From NCBI GenBank assembly GCA_013178375.1, contig JABLXQ010000016.1, forward strand, positions 92,896-156,895: a stretch of 64,000 nucleotides of DNA, given 5' to 3'. The notes below the pieces were generated by a model. That model was given only the letters and a program-made list of their open reading frames with translations, was not told the origin of the DNA and did not search any database. How positions within the stretch are numbered: the stretch's first letter is position 1; each line of letters opens with the position of its first letter. Shown here in pieces: positions 10,086 through 19,882 of the stretch. The position numbers and the translations under genes were made by a program. The DNA is from Gammaproteobacteria bacterium. GTDB taxonomy: Bacteria; Pseudomonadota; Gammaproteobacteria; Pseudomonadales; Ketobacteraceae.

Positions 10086-10742
10086 CTATTGCCAGTCCCG
10101 CACGGCCTGTTCCGCCAGCTCATTTTCGGGGCGGGCGATCATGCCACTGGCGGTCAGGCGCACGCTGAACTGGGCGCCATCGGCCATGGGCAGGAAGGTG
10201 GCGCTGCCGTATTCGGCGTCGAACCAATCCACGTGGCGGGACAGCCCCCGCAGAACCGACCACAGGTCGAACCCGATATCGGGATTGCTGAGGGCGTAGA
10301 TGCTGCGGGCCTTGGTCTGTTCGTCCTCCAGGGAATAGTAGCGACCCTGCAGGCGATCCAGTTTATAGCCGGGCTGGGCGCCAAACGCAGCCAGGGGGCC
10401 TTTCCACTTGATGACGCGGGCGTCGATCTGCCAGAGATCGCCGGCGATCTCGAACGGCATCTCGGTACCACTGGACTGCATCACCACACTGGCCTTGAAA
10501 ATCTGGTTGTCGATTCGATCGAAACTGACAGTCGCCACCGTATATTCTTCATTCAGCGGCCGGTAGCCATTGGCGTTGATCGCGGTGATGGCCAGCACCA
10601 CCGCCGCCGCCAGCGCCAGCAGCCCGCCGGTGCCCATGAGCCAGCCGGTAAACCAGTTGCGGCGGGTCAGCAGAACCAGCGCAACGATCAGCGCGGCCAG
10701 GCTGGCCAGTGCGAATACGACAGTGATCCATTGATAGTGCAT
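10086..10742 (-). CDS. Conserved two-helix membrane protein of unknown function
   Basis: 218 residues. Two hydrophobic helices at about 5-27 and 35-56, then a soluble domain of about 160 residues with beta-rich character (DLWQIDARVIKWKG, YSLEDEQTKARSIY). Sixteen bases downstream of nudC on the same strand, so probably co-transcribed. As I recall, Pseudomonas has a similar unnamed protein next to nudC. I cannot give a function. Confidence 0.8.
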   Translation of the reverse strand: MHYQWITVVFALASLAALIVALVLLTRRNWFTGWLMGTGGLLALAAAVVLAITAINANGYRPLNEEYTVATVSFDRIDNQIFKASVVMQSSGTEMPFEIAGDLWQIDARVIKWKGPLAAFGAQPGYKLDRLQGRYYSLEDEQTKARSIYALSNPDIGFDLWSVLRGLSRHVDWFDAEYGSATFLPMADGAQFSVRLTASGMIARPENELAEQAVRDWQ

Positions 10743-10758
10743 AAGGGTTCCGGCAGTC

Positions 10759-11583
10759 CTAGCGGTTCAGCGCAAATTGGTCCAGATACTGGTCAATCAG
10801 AAAGCGGGAGATGGAGCCCCGCGGCGGTGTCTTGGGCAGGCTGTTCACGGGCCACCAGTCCGCCTGCTCGATCTCAACGCCATCCACGCGGATCTCGCCA
10901 CTGGCATAGTCGGCGTGATACCCGATCATCAGCGAATGGGGAAACGGCCAGGGCTGGCTGGCGAGATAACGCAGGTTGGTGATCTTGATGCCCACCTCCT
11001 CCTCCACTTCCCGGTGCACCGCCATTTCCAGCGTCTCGCCCGGCTCCACAAAACCGGCCAGGGTGGAAAACATGCCCGGCGGAAATTGGGCGGAGCGCGC
11101 CAGTAACACCTCATAACCCCGGGTCACCAGCACGATGATGCAGGGGGCAATGCGCGGATACTGGGTGAAGCCACAGGTGGGACAGAGTTTGGCGCGGTCG
11201 TACGCGTGAGCCTGGGTGGGTGTACCGCAGCGGCTGCAATAGCGGTGCGTGTCATCCCACTCCAGAATCTGGCGGGCGCGGCCGGCCAGCATGAACAGGG
11301 CCGGGTCCACTTCCACAGCCAGCTTGCGCAGATCCTGCAGGTAAAACTGGTCCGGCAGATCACTGCCGGGTTCGATGGTCACGGCAAAACAGTGCTGGCC
11401 CGCCAGGGTCCCCAGGTAATGGGGCTTGCGATGGGAAATCCCCAGATCGGAAAAGCGCGCCAGTTGCGGAATCAACGATCCCTGCTCGTCCTGAAACATC
11501 AGCAGTTGGCCTTCATGAAAGGCAAACCAGATACTCTCTCCCTCGATCCCTGACGGCGGAACCACGGCTGCAATGAACTCCAT
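10759..11583 (-). CDS. nudC: NADH pyrophosphatase / RNA NAD-decapping hydrolase NudC
   Basis: 274 residues from the ATG at 11583, chosen over a GTG two codons upstream because AGGAG precedes it at good spacing. A four-cysteine zinc ribbon (CSRCG and CPTCG) is followed by the Nudix box GFVEPGETLEMAVHREVEEE and the NudC hallmark SQPWPFPHS. The enzyme cleaves NADH and removes NAD caps from RNA 5' ends. Adjacent to fimL, as in Pseudomonas. Confidence 0.95.
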   Translation of the reverse strand: MEFIAAVVPPSGIEGESIWFAFHEGQLLMFQDEQGSLIPQLARFSDLGISHRKPHYLGTLAGQHCFAVTIEPGSDLPDQFYLQDLRKLAVEVDPALFMLAGRARQILEWDDTHRYCSRCGTPTQAHAYDRAKLCPTCGFTQYPRIAPCIIVLVTRGYEVLLARSAQFPPGMFSTLAGFVEPGETLEMAVHREVEEEVGIKITNLRYLASQPWPFPHSLMIGYHADYASGEIRVDGVEIEQADWWPVNSLPKTPPRGSISRFLIDQYLDQFALNR

Positions 11584-11613
11584 CCCCACTCCTGTTTTAT
11601 CAGATTCCGCCGA

Positions 11614-13326
11614 TCAGGCCGCTTTCACCGGGAAACCCAGTTCCTGCATGCTTTCCTCGGCCACTTCCAGAATGCCCTCGCCTATGGGCTTGTTGTCTTC
11701 CATACCTTCAAGAAAATAGTCGACGCCGGTAATGGCGTCCGCCAGGGTTTCCATCATCTGGATACTCGGCTTTTCACTGAGGCCGCGAATCAGGCGCTGT
11801 TCGATGAAATCCTCGCAGGCCCGCACCACCTCGGCAGCACGCGGCAATTGCAAGAAGATCAAACCGCCCCAGACGGATTTCAACGTCACCGGCACGTTGT
11901 TCAGGTGCATGCCGTCCCAGTTGGAATCCATGAACGACGTGATCGCGCGCTTGGCCAGCGACAAGCCGGCACGGGATTCCGCCACCACCACGCGACGGGC
12001 GTCATCCAGTTGGGTGACGGACATGCCGGACTTCATGACGTTTGCCGCCGCTTCCGGGTAATTCGCGCTATCCGGTCCGCGCGGCGGTGCCAGCGTTGCG
12101 ATACTGTTTTCCACGTACAGCAGCGCGTCGGCCACCTTGTTGAATTCCTCGGAATCGCCGTCCACATTGCCAGTGGACCAGCGCCGCACGATCTCGGACT
12201 GCTCCTTGAACAGGCCGGCGGGCTTGCTCAGGCCGAGCATGATCAGAGTATTTGCCACCTTGCGCATGGCGTCGGCGGTGGTGTTGAAACCTTCGGTGTC
12301 GCCGGAAGCGCCCCGTGCACCCAGATCCAGTGCGTCCTTGATATGGTTGAGTTCCTCGTTCAAGGCCTCCGCCACCGAGCGGATCACCGAACCGCCAGGG
12401 CCGCGCATGATGTCGCGTTCAGCGCGCAGGGTTTCATCACGCACACCGTTCGGGTCCAGTCTGAAGACGGAAAAAATCTCACTGAGAACCGGGCCGGCTG
12501 TACCGGCCAGCGCCGCCAGATAAACGCATTCCTTCACCAGGGTGGAAGACATCTCTTTTTTCAGGGCGGACTCAGTCTGGAACACCAGCGGCTTGATGTG
12601 ACGGTCGATCGAACCCAGCAGGGATTTGCGCGCCGTGTTCAGTTCCAGCTTGCCGCTGCCCAGGCCTTCCATCACACCCTGCGCCAGCCACAGCAGCTTG
12701 GACGCCGGCGCGTTGCCACACAATGCATCGAGGCGGCTCAGGGCGCGCTGCATCAGTTTGACGTTGGTGGGAATATTCTGCTGCCGGAACACACCCAGCA
12801 TGCCCACCTGATACATGTGACGCAGGCGACGCCCGGTCTGTTCCAGTTGCGCGACTTCTGGCGCGGGCTTGCCCGGCTTGTCCGGACGGTGCGGATTGTC
12901 CGCCAGTTCGTAAAACTGGCTCTCGGCCACCAGCGGCTTACCCAGCAGCCCCCGCACTTCGTTGACAGCGGGAATCAGCAGCACCGGCAGCGCCTGCTTC
13001 TTCACTTGCACGTATTCCAGGTAGTGCGCCAGCAGCATGATGGCACCGCTGATGGTCGCCAGCTCGCGTTCGTTGTTCTGCTGGTGCCGCGCCAGTATGC
13101 GCAGGCCCAGCAATTCCAGTTCTTCAGACAGGATCGCGGCACTGGGCAGGTTGATCAGCTTGAACACACCCTTGATCTGGGAAAACTGCTCAATGGAGGC
13201 CCGCAGGCGGGAATCGTTGTCCGGTTCTTCGACGAACTGCTCCAGATTGGATTCGGCAATCGAGAGTGATTCGTCGATCTGCTCCTTCACCAGATTCAGG
13301 GATGCGGAACCTTCAATTGTTATCAT
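11614..13326 (-). CDS. fimL: FimL, ChpA N-terminal-like scaffold of twitching motility
   Basis: 570 residues with no kinase, receiver or CheW domain. Helical Hpt-like repeats resemble the N-terminal part of the pilus chemosensory kinase ChpA: AIEQFSQIKGVFKLINLPSA near residue 45 sits where an Hpt histidine would be but carries none. Length and position (next to nudC) match Pseudomonas FimL, which links the Pil-Chp system to cAMP and type IV pilus function. Identification rests on this resemblance and synteny. Confidence 0.8.
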   Translation of the reverse strand: MITIEGSASLNLVKEQIDESLSIAESNLEQFVEEPDNDSRLRASIEQFSQIKGVFKLINLPSAAILSEELELLGLRILARHQQNNERELATISGAIMLLAHYLEYVQVKKQALPVLLIPAVNEVRGLLGKPLVAESQFYELADNPHRPDKPGKPAPEVAQLEQTGRRLRHMYQVGMLGVFRQQNIPTNVKLMQRALSRLDALCGNAPASKLLWLAQGVMEGLGSGKLELNTARKSLLGSIDRHIKPLVFQTESALKKEMSSTLVKECVYLAALAGTAGPVLSEIFSVFRLDPNGVRDETLRAERDIMRGPGGSVIRSVAEALNEELNHIKDALDLGARGASGDTEGFNTTADAMRKVANTLIMLGLSKPAGLFKEQSEIVRRWSTGNVDGDSEEFNKVADALLYVENSIATLAPPRGPDSANYPEAAANVMKSGMSVTQLDDARRVVVAESRAGLSLAKRAITSFMDSNWDGMHLNNVPVTLKSVWGGLIFLQLPRAAEVVRACEDFIEQRLIRGLSEKPSIQMMETLADAITGVDYFLEGMEDNKPIGEGILEVAEESMQELGFPVKAA

Positions 13327-13562
13327 GAGACCACCGTCTTTTTGTACAGGCCAGATAGACTCAACGGGGGACAGGTCCTTTCAGCGCTGAGCATCAAAAA
13401 GTATAGATTCTTTTTTTTGTTCCACTTCAAGGACATAAGGCCTTTGGTGAAGAGCACCTGGGGCCAAACGCTAATGCCGGTTATAGATAGTGTGTCTAAC
13501 GTGCTGTTCTACTTTAACTTTTAATCGCGCAATGAACAATATCGCCAGCTGACAAACGGCGC

Positions 13563-14295
13563 TCAGACGGGCGGTGCGGCGTCAGATTCTTTCAGCCACA
13601 AACAGTTGCCGCCGCTGGATTTCTGCAGGTATTTGAGACGGGCTTCATGTTCTTCCAGTTCTTCGCTGCCGGCGCGGATCACTTTCAAACGGGGCTTGTC
13701 AGGGCCAAAACGCTTGATCGTGGTGCCGGTGACGGTGTTGGTGTCGCCCTCTTCCCCGGCCAGAATCAGGTTGGTCTGGCCGCCGGTCATGGCCAGGTAG
13801 ACATCCCCCAGAATCTCGGCGTCCAGCAAGGCGCCGTGCAGTTCACGGTGGGAGTTGTCGATCTCGTAACGCTTGCAGAGAGCATCCAGGCTGTTGCGCT
13901 GCCCGGGGTGCAGCTTGCGCGCCATCAGCAGGGTATCCAGCACCGTGCAATAGTCGGCCACCGTGCCCATATGGGCGCCGATGCGCTGGAATTCTGCATT
14001 GAGGAAGCCCACGTCGAACGCGGCGTTGTGAATGATCAACTCGGCGCCCCGTATGAAATCGACGAACTCCTGCACCACCTCGGCGAAGCGCGGTTTGTCG
14101 GCGAGAAATTCGTTGGTGATGCCGTGCACTTCGATGGCGCCGCTGTCGATCTAGCGGTCCGGTTGCAGGTAGCGGTGGAAATTGTTGCCGGTCAGGCGGC
14201 GGTTCATCATTTCCACGGCAACCGATTTCAATGATGCGATGGCCCTCGGCGGGCTCCAGGCCGGTGGTTTCCGTATCCAGAATAATCTGTCTCAT
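13563..14295 (-). pseudogene. dnaQ: dnaQ, DNA polymerase III epsilon subunit, broken by a frameshift and an amber stop
   Basis: Reading from ATG 14295 gives the exonuclease start [15 protein letters not shown] with Exo I acidic residues and IIEIGC, then the frame is lost at about 14217-14218, where one extra G (C on the coding strand) sits. Restoring the frame reads VEMMNRRLTGNNFHRYLQPDR, then hits TAG at 14151-14153 where relatives have a sense codon, then continues normally (IDSGAIEVHGITNEF). The rest is intact to the stop at 13563 with Exo II (HNAAFDVGF) and Exo III (HGALLDAE). A start at GTG 14129 would lack Exo I. The start codon overlaps the rnhA stop. Either sequence errors or a true loss of proofreading; see findings. 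Confidence 0.85.
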
Positions 14296-14741
14296 GCGCG
14301 GCGCTGCCTTGTCATTTCTTCGATTGCCTCGTTGGCCAGTTGATCGCACAGTTCGTTTTCGGGGTGGCCGCTGTGGCCCTTTACCCAGTGCCATTGCACG
14401 TCGTGCTGACGGGCGGCTTCATCCAGCGCCTGCCACAGGTCGGCGTTTTTCACCGGCTGTTTGCTGGCGGTGCGCCAGCCTTTCTGTTTCCAGCCGTGAA
14501 TCCACTCTGTAATGCCCTTGCGCACGTACTCCGAGTCGGTGGTCAGTGCTACCTTGCAGGGGCGCTTGAGGGATTTCAGCCCTTCCAGCGCGGCGGTGAG
14601 TTCCATCCGGTTGTTGGTGGTGTCCGCTTCAGCGCCTTTCAGCGTTTTCGTCTGCCCCTTGTAGCGCAGTACCACGCCCCAACCACCGGGGCCGGGGTTG
14701 CCCTTGCAGGCGCCGTCGGTAAAGATTTCCACTTCCTGCAT
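14292..14741 (-). CDS. rnhA: Ribonuclease HI
   Basis: 149 residues from ATG 14741, preferred over an upstream in-frame start because AAGGA lies six bases before it. [17 protein letters not shown] (first catalytic Asp), NRMELTA (Glu), TTDSEYV (Asp) and [12 protein letters not shown] (His and last acidic residue) are all present. Degrades the RNA of RNA-DNA hybrids. The TGA stop overlaps the dnaQ ATG, the usual translationally coupled arrangement. Confidence 0.96.
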   Translation of the reverse strand: MQEVEIFTDGACKGNPGPGGWGVVLRYKGQTKTLKGAEADTTNNRMELTAALEGLKSLKRPCKVALTTDSEYVRKGITEWIHGWKQKGWRTASKQPVKNADLWQALDEAARQHDVQWHWVKGHSGHPENELCDQLANEAIEEMTRQRRA

Positions 14742-14783
14742 CAGAATTCCTTGCTCAGGTGAAGATTGCACATGGGATGTGCG

Positions 14784-15602
14784 TCATGAATCCGAATGGC
14801 GATCCAGCCGCCAGCCCTTGCGGGTGGACGGTTTGGCGATGCCGGCGATGGGGATGTTGACGAGCGATTCGCGCACGGTACGAAAGCGGGGTTTGATCGG
14901 CGTTACCGTGGCCACCTGCTTGGTGGCCACCAGCACATAGACGGCGCCGCGCTGGGTCCAGATGCGCTGGATCAGATACGACAGCCAGCCGAACAGTTTG
15001 CCCGTGCGCGGATTGGCAGTGGGCAGCCCGTGAATCAGGCTTTCGCAGCCTTCCACATGGAAATCCAGCAGCTTCAACCAGTCCGACATGCGCAACGGGC
15101 TGATGAAATTGCCGCTCCAGGGAAAATGGCTCGTCTGTTTGCGCAACAGGCGCCAGATACCCCACAGGCTCCAGGGATTGAAACCGACGATCAGGATCTT
15201 GCCACCGGGAATCACGGTGCGGGCCACTTCCCGCAGTGCGCGGTGAGGCTCGCTCTCGAAATCCAGACTGTGATGCAGCAGCGCCACGTCGATGCTTTCG
15301 GTGGCAATCGCCATGTCGTCCGGCCGGCTGGCGACACAATGGTAATGGGGCGAATTGCAGGGCTGTTCACACAGGTAAAGTTTGCAATGAATGGTACTGG
15401 ACGACGCCAGCCACTGCGGCTCGCCTACGCCGGTCTGCACCAGGTAATAGCCGAACATCGAGGGCAGCAGGTGATCCAGCAGATCGCGCTCCGCGTCCAG
15501 CACCTGACGGCCCAGCTCACTGTTGAACCAGTCACTCATCAGGCGGTGGACGTCATCACCGTGCACCTGCTGAAAGGGCTTGAACAGTCGGGGCAGCGTC
15601 AT
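14784..15602 (-). CDS. Class I SAM-dependent methyltransferase
   Basis: 272 residues. A Methyltransf_11-type domain: the acidic ATESIDVALLHHSLDF segment, the ARTVIPGGKILIVGFNPWSLWG strand after the fold's motif III, and a basic C-terminus. The classical GxGxG loop is not obvious. Sits 43 bases upstream of rnhA on the same strand and divergent from gloB, the arrangement found in Pseudomonas. Substrate unknown. Confidence 0.8.
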   Translation of the reverse strand: MTLPRLFKPFQQVHGDDVHRLMSDWFNSELGRQVLDAERDLLDHLLPSMFGYYLVQTGVGEPQWLASSSTIHCKLYLCEQPCNSPHYHCVASRPDDMAIATESIDVALLHHSLDFESEPHRALREVARTVIPGGKILIVGFNPWSLWGIWRLLRKQTSHFPWSGNFISPLRMSDWLKLLDFHVEGCESLIHGLPTANPRTGKLFGWLSYLIQRIWTQRGAVYVLVATKQVATVTPIKPRFRTVRESLVNIPIAGIAKPSTRKGWRLDRHSDS

Positions 15603-15679
15603 GGCAGTAGGCGGATTCCTTCATTGGCGGTACAGTTCAGATTAACAAAACTTCGTCGCCAGTGAGAGTTCTTTTTGCC

Positions 15680-16465
15680 ATGAGCAACCTGCACATCCAT
15701 CCCATTTCCGCCTTTTCCGACAACTACATCTGGTGCCTGCACAATCAGCAGCTTGCGGTGGTGGTGGACCCCGGCGACGCCGGCCCGGTGCAACGCTATC
15801 TGCAGCAGAAAGGCCTGCAGCTGGCGGGGATTCTGGTGACGCATCATCACCCGGACCACATCGCCGGCATCAACACACTGGTGGAACAGTGGCCAGGTAT
15901 TCCGGTGTGGGGTCCGGCGCGGGAACACATTCCTGCACGCACCCAGGCGTTGCAGCAGGGTGACCGGGTCCAGTTGCCACTGGGTCTGGAGCTGCAGGTG
16001 CTGGACGTGCCGGGTCACACGCTGGGGCACATTGCCTATTTTGGTACCGGCGCCGATACCGGGCCAGTCCTGTTCTGCGGCGACACCTTGTTTTCCTCCG
16101 GCTGCGGCCGCCTGTTCGAAGGCACGCCGGAACAAATGTTCCACTCTCTGGGTCTGTTCCGACGCCTGCCAGGGGAAACACGGGTGTTCTGCACCCACGA
16201 GTACACGCTCTCCAACCTGAAATTCGCCCAGGCGGTGGAGCCGGACAATCGGGACATCCAGCAGCGCAAGGCCGATGTGGAGCAGCTGCGCGCCGGACAA
16301 TTGCCCAGCCTGCCATCGACTCTGGCGCTGGAATTGAAAGTGAATCCTTTCCTGCGCACCGATCAGGCGGATGTAATCGAGGCGGTGAGCCGGAATTGTG
16401 GTGCCCGTCCCGCCAGCGAAGCGCAGACCTTTGCTAGACTTCGAGCGTGGAAGGATCATTTTTAG
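15680..16465 (+). CDS. gloB: Hydroxyacylglutathione hydrolase (glyoxalase II)
   Basis: 261 residues from ATG 15680 (a GTG six codons upstream is also in frame). Metallo-beta-lactamase fold with THHHPDH, DVPGHTLGH, CGDTLFSSGCGR and CTHEYT, all binuclear metal ligands of glyoxalase II, and the usual C-terminal glutathione-binding part ending in KVNPFLR and FARLRAWKD. Converts S-lactoylglutathione to lactate in methylglyoxal detoxification. Confidence 0.95.
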   Translation: MSNLHIHPISAFSDNYIWCLHNQQLAVVVDPGDAGPVQRYLQQKGLQLAGILVTHHHPDHIAGINTLVEQWPGIPVWGPAREHIPARTQALQQGDRVQLPLGLELQVLDVPGHTLGHIAYFGTGADTGPVLFCGDTLFSSGCGRLFEGTPEQMFHSLGLFRRLPGETRVFCTHEYTLSNLKFAQAVEPDNRDIQQRKADVEQLRAGQLPSLPSTLALELKVNPFLRTDQADVIEAVSRNCGARPASEAQTFARLRAWKDHF

Positions 16466-16491
16466 CCAGCGGTCAAAAAACCTGACAACTC

Positions 16492-16519
16492 TTGGATTAC
16501 AACAAGTTGGGTTTATAAC
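16492..16519 (+). promoter_or_regulatory. Possible promoter for mltD
   Basis: TTGGAT (16492-16497) and TATAAC (16514-16519) are separated by 16 bases and end 31 bases before the mltD start. Confidence 0.4.
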
Positions 16520-16550
16520 GTGATAAACAACTTGAACTCAAGGGTGATTA

Positions 16551-17999
16551 GTGCAAGGTCTGGTGTTTCGATTTGCGTCGCTGACGCTGGCAGTTTTCTG
16601 GATCGCGGGCTGCGCTCTGTTCCCCGGGCGCGAGACGCCACCCGCAAAACCGCCGGCCACCTTGCCAGCCCCTCCTGCTGTTGAAATCACGCCACCAGAA
16701 CCTGCAATTACCGGCGATCTGCTACCCCCACCCAAACCGCGCAAGAACCGTCGCATAACGCCCACCGATTCAGCACCAGTCGCCGCCGCCCCCAGCGCTC
16801 CGGCCACCGTCTGGGATACCTTCCGCGACTACGCCCAGCTGGATCTGGAACTGGACAACGCCCGCATCCGTGAGCAGCGCAACTGGCATATCCGCAACAG
16901 CCGCCATCTGAAGCTGGTTCTGGCTCAGGCGGAACCGTACTACTACTACGTCCAGACCGAAGCCATCCGCAGGGGATTGCCGGCAGAACTGGCGCTGATC
17001 CCGATCATAGAAAGTGGCTACAACCCTGCCGCCCGCGGCCGGGGCCCGGCAGGACTTTGGCAGTTGATGCCGGGCACCGCAAAAAGCCTGGGCGTGCGCC
17101 AGAGCAGCTGGTACGAAGGGCGGTTTGATGTGGTGGCCTCCACCGATGCGGCATTGCGCTACCTGGAATTGTTGAACCGCAATTTCGACGGCGACTGGCT
17201 GCTGACACTGGCCGCATATAATGCCGGCGAAGCGACTATCGACAACGCCATTCGCGCCAATCGCAAGCGCGGGCTGGCCATCGATTACTGGTCCCTCAAC
17301 CTGCCCCCGGTCACCCGCCACTACATACCCAAAATACTGGCACTGGGGCAACTGATAGACGACCCGGCCCGCTACCAGTTCGACCTGAACCCGATTCCGA
17401 ACCGGCCCTACTTCACCACCGTCGACACCCAGTCCCAGCTGGATCTGAACGAAGCAGCCCGCATGGCCGGCATCAGTCTGAATGAACTGCGCCGCCTGAA
17501 TCCTGCCTTTCGCGGCAGCGCCACCGATCTCCTTGGCCCGCACCGCCTGCTGATTCCGGTTGCCCAGGCCGACGGCTTCCGCCAGACACTCGCCAGCGTC
17601 CCCGTGAATAAACGCATGCAGTGGGATCAGTACACCATCCGCAGCGGCGACAGTGTCAGTACCATCGCCCGCCGCTTCAATATCAGCCCGGCGGAACTGA
17701 AGACCATCAATCACATGACCAGCGACCGGCTGCAGGCAGGCAAAACACTGCTGGTTCCGCACGGCAGCCAGAGACCGCCCGCAGTTGCATCGGCCAAAGC
17801 GACCACGCCCGCGGCCGTTGCCCAGGCGCCAGCGCCCGCAGGCAAAACCCGGCAATTGCACAAGGTCGCCGCAGGGGAATCACTGTGGGTGATCGCAAAG
17901 CAATATAATGTGGGAATTAAAACGCTGGCGCAGTGGAATGGTCTGGCGCCGAACGCCCAATTGAAGGCGGGACATCAACTGGTGATCTGGATTCCCTGA
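16551..17999 (+). CDS. mltD: Membrane-bound lytic murein transglycosylase D
   Basis: 482 residues starting at GTG with AGGG upstream. A lipoprotein signal (VFWIAGC, Cys21) is followed by a Pro-rich linker, an SLT domain with catalytic Glu154 (IIESGYNP), GLWQLMPGTA and AAYNAGE, and two LysM modules near residues 360-402 and 437-481. Cleaves glycan strands of peptidoglycan from the outer membrane inner face. Separated by only nine bases from the convergent HDOD gene. Confidence 0.95.
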   Translation: MQGLVFRFASLTLAVFWIAGCALFPGRETPPAKPPATLPAPPAVEITPPEPAITGDLLPPPKPRKNRRITPTDSAPVAAAPSAPATVWDTFRDYAQLDLELDNARIREQRNWHIRNSRHLKLVLAQAEPYYYYVQTEAIRRGLPAELALIPIIESGYNPAARGRGPAGLWQLMPGTAKSLGVRQSSWYEGRFDVVASTDAALRYLELLNRNFDGDWLLTLAAYNAGEATIDNAIRANRKRGLAIDYWSLNLPPVTRHYIPKILALGQLIDDPARYQFDLNPIPNRPYFTTVDTQSQLDLNEAARMAGISLNELRRLNPAFRGSATDLLGPHRLLIPVAQADGFRQTLASVPVNKRMQWDQYTIRSGDSVSTIARRFNISPAELKTINHMTSDRLQAGKTLLVPHGSQRPPAVASAKATTPAAVAQAPAPAGKTRQLHKVAAGESLWVIAKQYNVGIKTLAQWNGLAPNAQLKAGHQLVIWIP

Positions 18000-18008
18000 C
18001 GACACCGT

Positions 18009-19697
18009 TCAGCCATTCACGGCTGTCAGTGCCAGACCGGCTTGCTGCGCCAGCATGTTGAAGCCGGCGTACTGCTGATCGTTGAGTGGCTTGCGCGACA
18101 CGGCGCAATCGCCGTAAAAAACACCAATCGGTTTACGCGCGACAATGATCGGCGCTACCAGATATTCCCTGCAACCGAGTACTTTCTGCAACTGGGCCGT
18201 GTGCAGGTAGGCCCTGCCCGCCATCAATTTGGATCCGATCCACAACTGCTGGGATTGCAACAGACAGGCGGAGAAAGCGTTCTCCTCATCCAGCTTCAGC
18301 TGAAATCCTGCGCGAAATGCATCGTCGGTGTTGCCCTTGAAAAACTTGGGTGACAATTTTTTTCGGTCCCTTGATACCAGCGACATCACCACCCGCTCCA
18401 GACCGATGGCGGTGTGCATGCCTTCCAGCACCAGATCCAGCATCTTGTTCACATCCATGCGCTTGTCGGCGATCAGGCGGGTCAGCTCCTGCATGATATT
18501 GATCTGCAGTTCCGCATTGCCTGCACCACTCGGAGCTGTCTCCCTGGACTCACCCACCAGCGCGGTGACTTCCTCACTCAATGAAGACTTCGCGGGCGCA
18601 CGACCGCCGGACAACGCCAGCGCGATCATGTCCTCGATGCCTTCGTCTTCGGATTGGGATGATGATGGCGCAGTGACGGTGGCAGTCGGCGCGGCGACCG
18701 GTTCGGCAGCTGCCGTTCTGGCAGAAGGTTCGGGCCGCGATTCGGCTTGTGTCGCCACTGGCGCGGCCACTTTTGCCGCATTGCGCCGCATCATTGCCGA
18801 CGGCGTTTCGATCTCGTCCTCGGCCGGATGGGTGTGGGGAATCAGATGCCGCACCCGGGCTGCCCCGTAATGCACGGCCATTTCATGGGCCAGGTTCGCG
18901 GTTTCGATCACCTGCACTTCGGCCTCATCGAAGGAAATTTCGCGAAAGCGTGCAATCTTGCGGATCACGTTGCGCACCGGATCAGCATTCCAGCCCAACT
19001 GCGCCACCTGACTGAGTTCATCACTCAGCAGCACCGCCTGCGCCGGACGTGACGGCGAATCGGGCCGCCCCAACGCCTGAATCAGGATGTCACCCAGATT
19101 CCACTGCTTGGCCAACGCCAGGGACAATTCGTCGAACGTGCAGCCCATCACCTCGCTGGCCGCCGTCGCCGGCGCCTGCCCCTGCTCGATCAGTTGATTG
19201 AGCCGCCGGCTGACCTCGTCGTCCCGCGACAACATCGACAGTTCGGAAAAATGCAGCAGCAGCGTAGAAATGAAAACTTCCTCCTGCTGGGCCGCCTTGA
19301 CGTTTTTCAGCATGCCCCGCGCCTGCATGGCAGCATGAAAGGAATTGGCGATCTGGCCCATCAGGTGCTGGGAGGGTTTGTGCTTGAGAATATTATCGAG
19401 AATCTGCATCGACAGGGTGACATCACGGATGGTGGTGAAACCCAGCATGACGATCGCCCGGGTAATGGTTTTGATCGAGCCACCAGTCCCCTTGTACATC
19501 ACGCAATTGGAAACCTGCAGCACCCGCGAGGTAAGGCTGGGATCTTTCAGCACCTGCTCCGTGAGCTGGGAAATGCGCGCGCCTTCGTCCACCGTAAGGC
19601 GGTTCAGTTTCTGCACGGTTTCCGCCAATGCCGGCATCTGTTCCTTGCTCAGGAACCGGATCCAGTCATCGATATTGTGCTGCTGTTCCACTATCAT
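18009..19697 (-). CDS. HDOD domain protein with C-terminal GAF-like region
   Basis: About 562 residues from ATG 19697 (a TTG at 19742 would add 15). The N-terminal 260 residues form an HDOD domain: MPALAETVQKLNRL, LKDPSLTSRVLQVSN, ITRAIVMLGF and the helix with LLLHFSELSML. A Ser/Ala/Thr-rich linker follows, then about 150 residues resembling a GAF domain. HDOD proteins act in signalling, often around motility or second messengers; no ligand can be read from sequence. Divergent from the yej-type operon. Confidence 0.82.
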   Translation of the reverse strand: MIVEQQHNIDDWIRFLSKEQMPALAETVQKLNRLTVDEGARISQLTEQVLKDPSLTSRVLQVSNCVMYKGTGGSIKTITRAIVMLGFTTIRDVTLSMQILDNILKHKPSQHLMGQIANSFHAAMQARGMLKNVKAAQQEEVFISTLLLHFSELSMLSRDDEVSRRLNQLIEQGQAPATAASEVMGCTFDELSLALAKQWNLGDILIQALGRPDSPSRPAQAVLLSDELSQVAQLGWNADPVRNVIRKIARFREISFDEAEVQVIETANLAHEMAVHYGAARVRHLIPHTHPAEDEIETPSAMMRRNAAKVAAPVATQAESRPEPSARTAAAEPVAAPTATVTAPSSSQSEDEGIEDMIALALSGGRAPAKSSLSEEVTALVGESRETAPSGAGNAELQINIMQELTRLIADKRMDVNKMLDLVLEGMHTAIGLERVVMSLVSRDRKKLSPKFFKGNTDDAFRAGFQLKLDEENAFSACLLQSQQLWIGSKLMAGRAYLHTAQLQKVLGCREYLVAPIIVARKPIGVFYGDCAVSRKPLNDQQYAGFNMLAQQAGLALTAVNG

Positions 19698-19767
19698 TCC
19701 CGCTCGCGCTTTCAAGGCTTCCTTATATTTGAGCTTAGCCAACGTTCAAGCGATGTGGTTGTTTTAT

Positions 19768-19796
19768 TTGAAGTTATATTTCGAACCCGTTATAAA
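19768..19796 (+). promoter_or_regulatory. Likely sigma-70 promoter of the yej-type operon
   Basis: TTGAAG (19768-19773), a 17-base spacer and TATAAA (19791-19796) lie 87 bases before the first binding-protein start in the divergent gap with the HDOD gene. Confidence 0.5.
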
Positions 19797-19882
19797 GGTC
19801 GAGTCCATAAGTTCCGGCCGACGATGCACGGCCGACCACCTCCCTGCTGCAAGACCGTACCCGACCCGACTGATTCACCGAC

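Noticed and set aside
8953..10299. 448-codon open frame opposite sohB and the next gene
   Set aside because: Shadow of sohB, spans two genes, His/Gln-rich composition.
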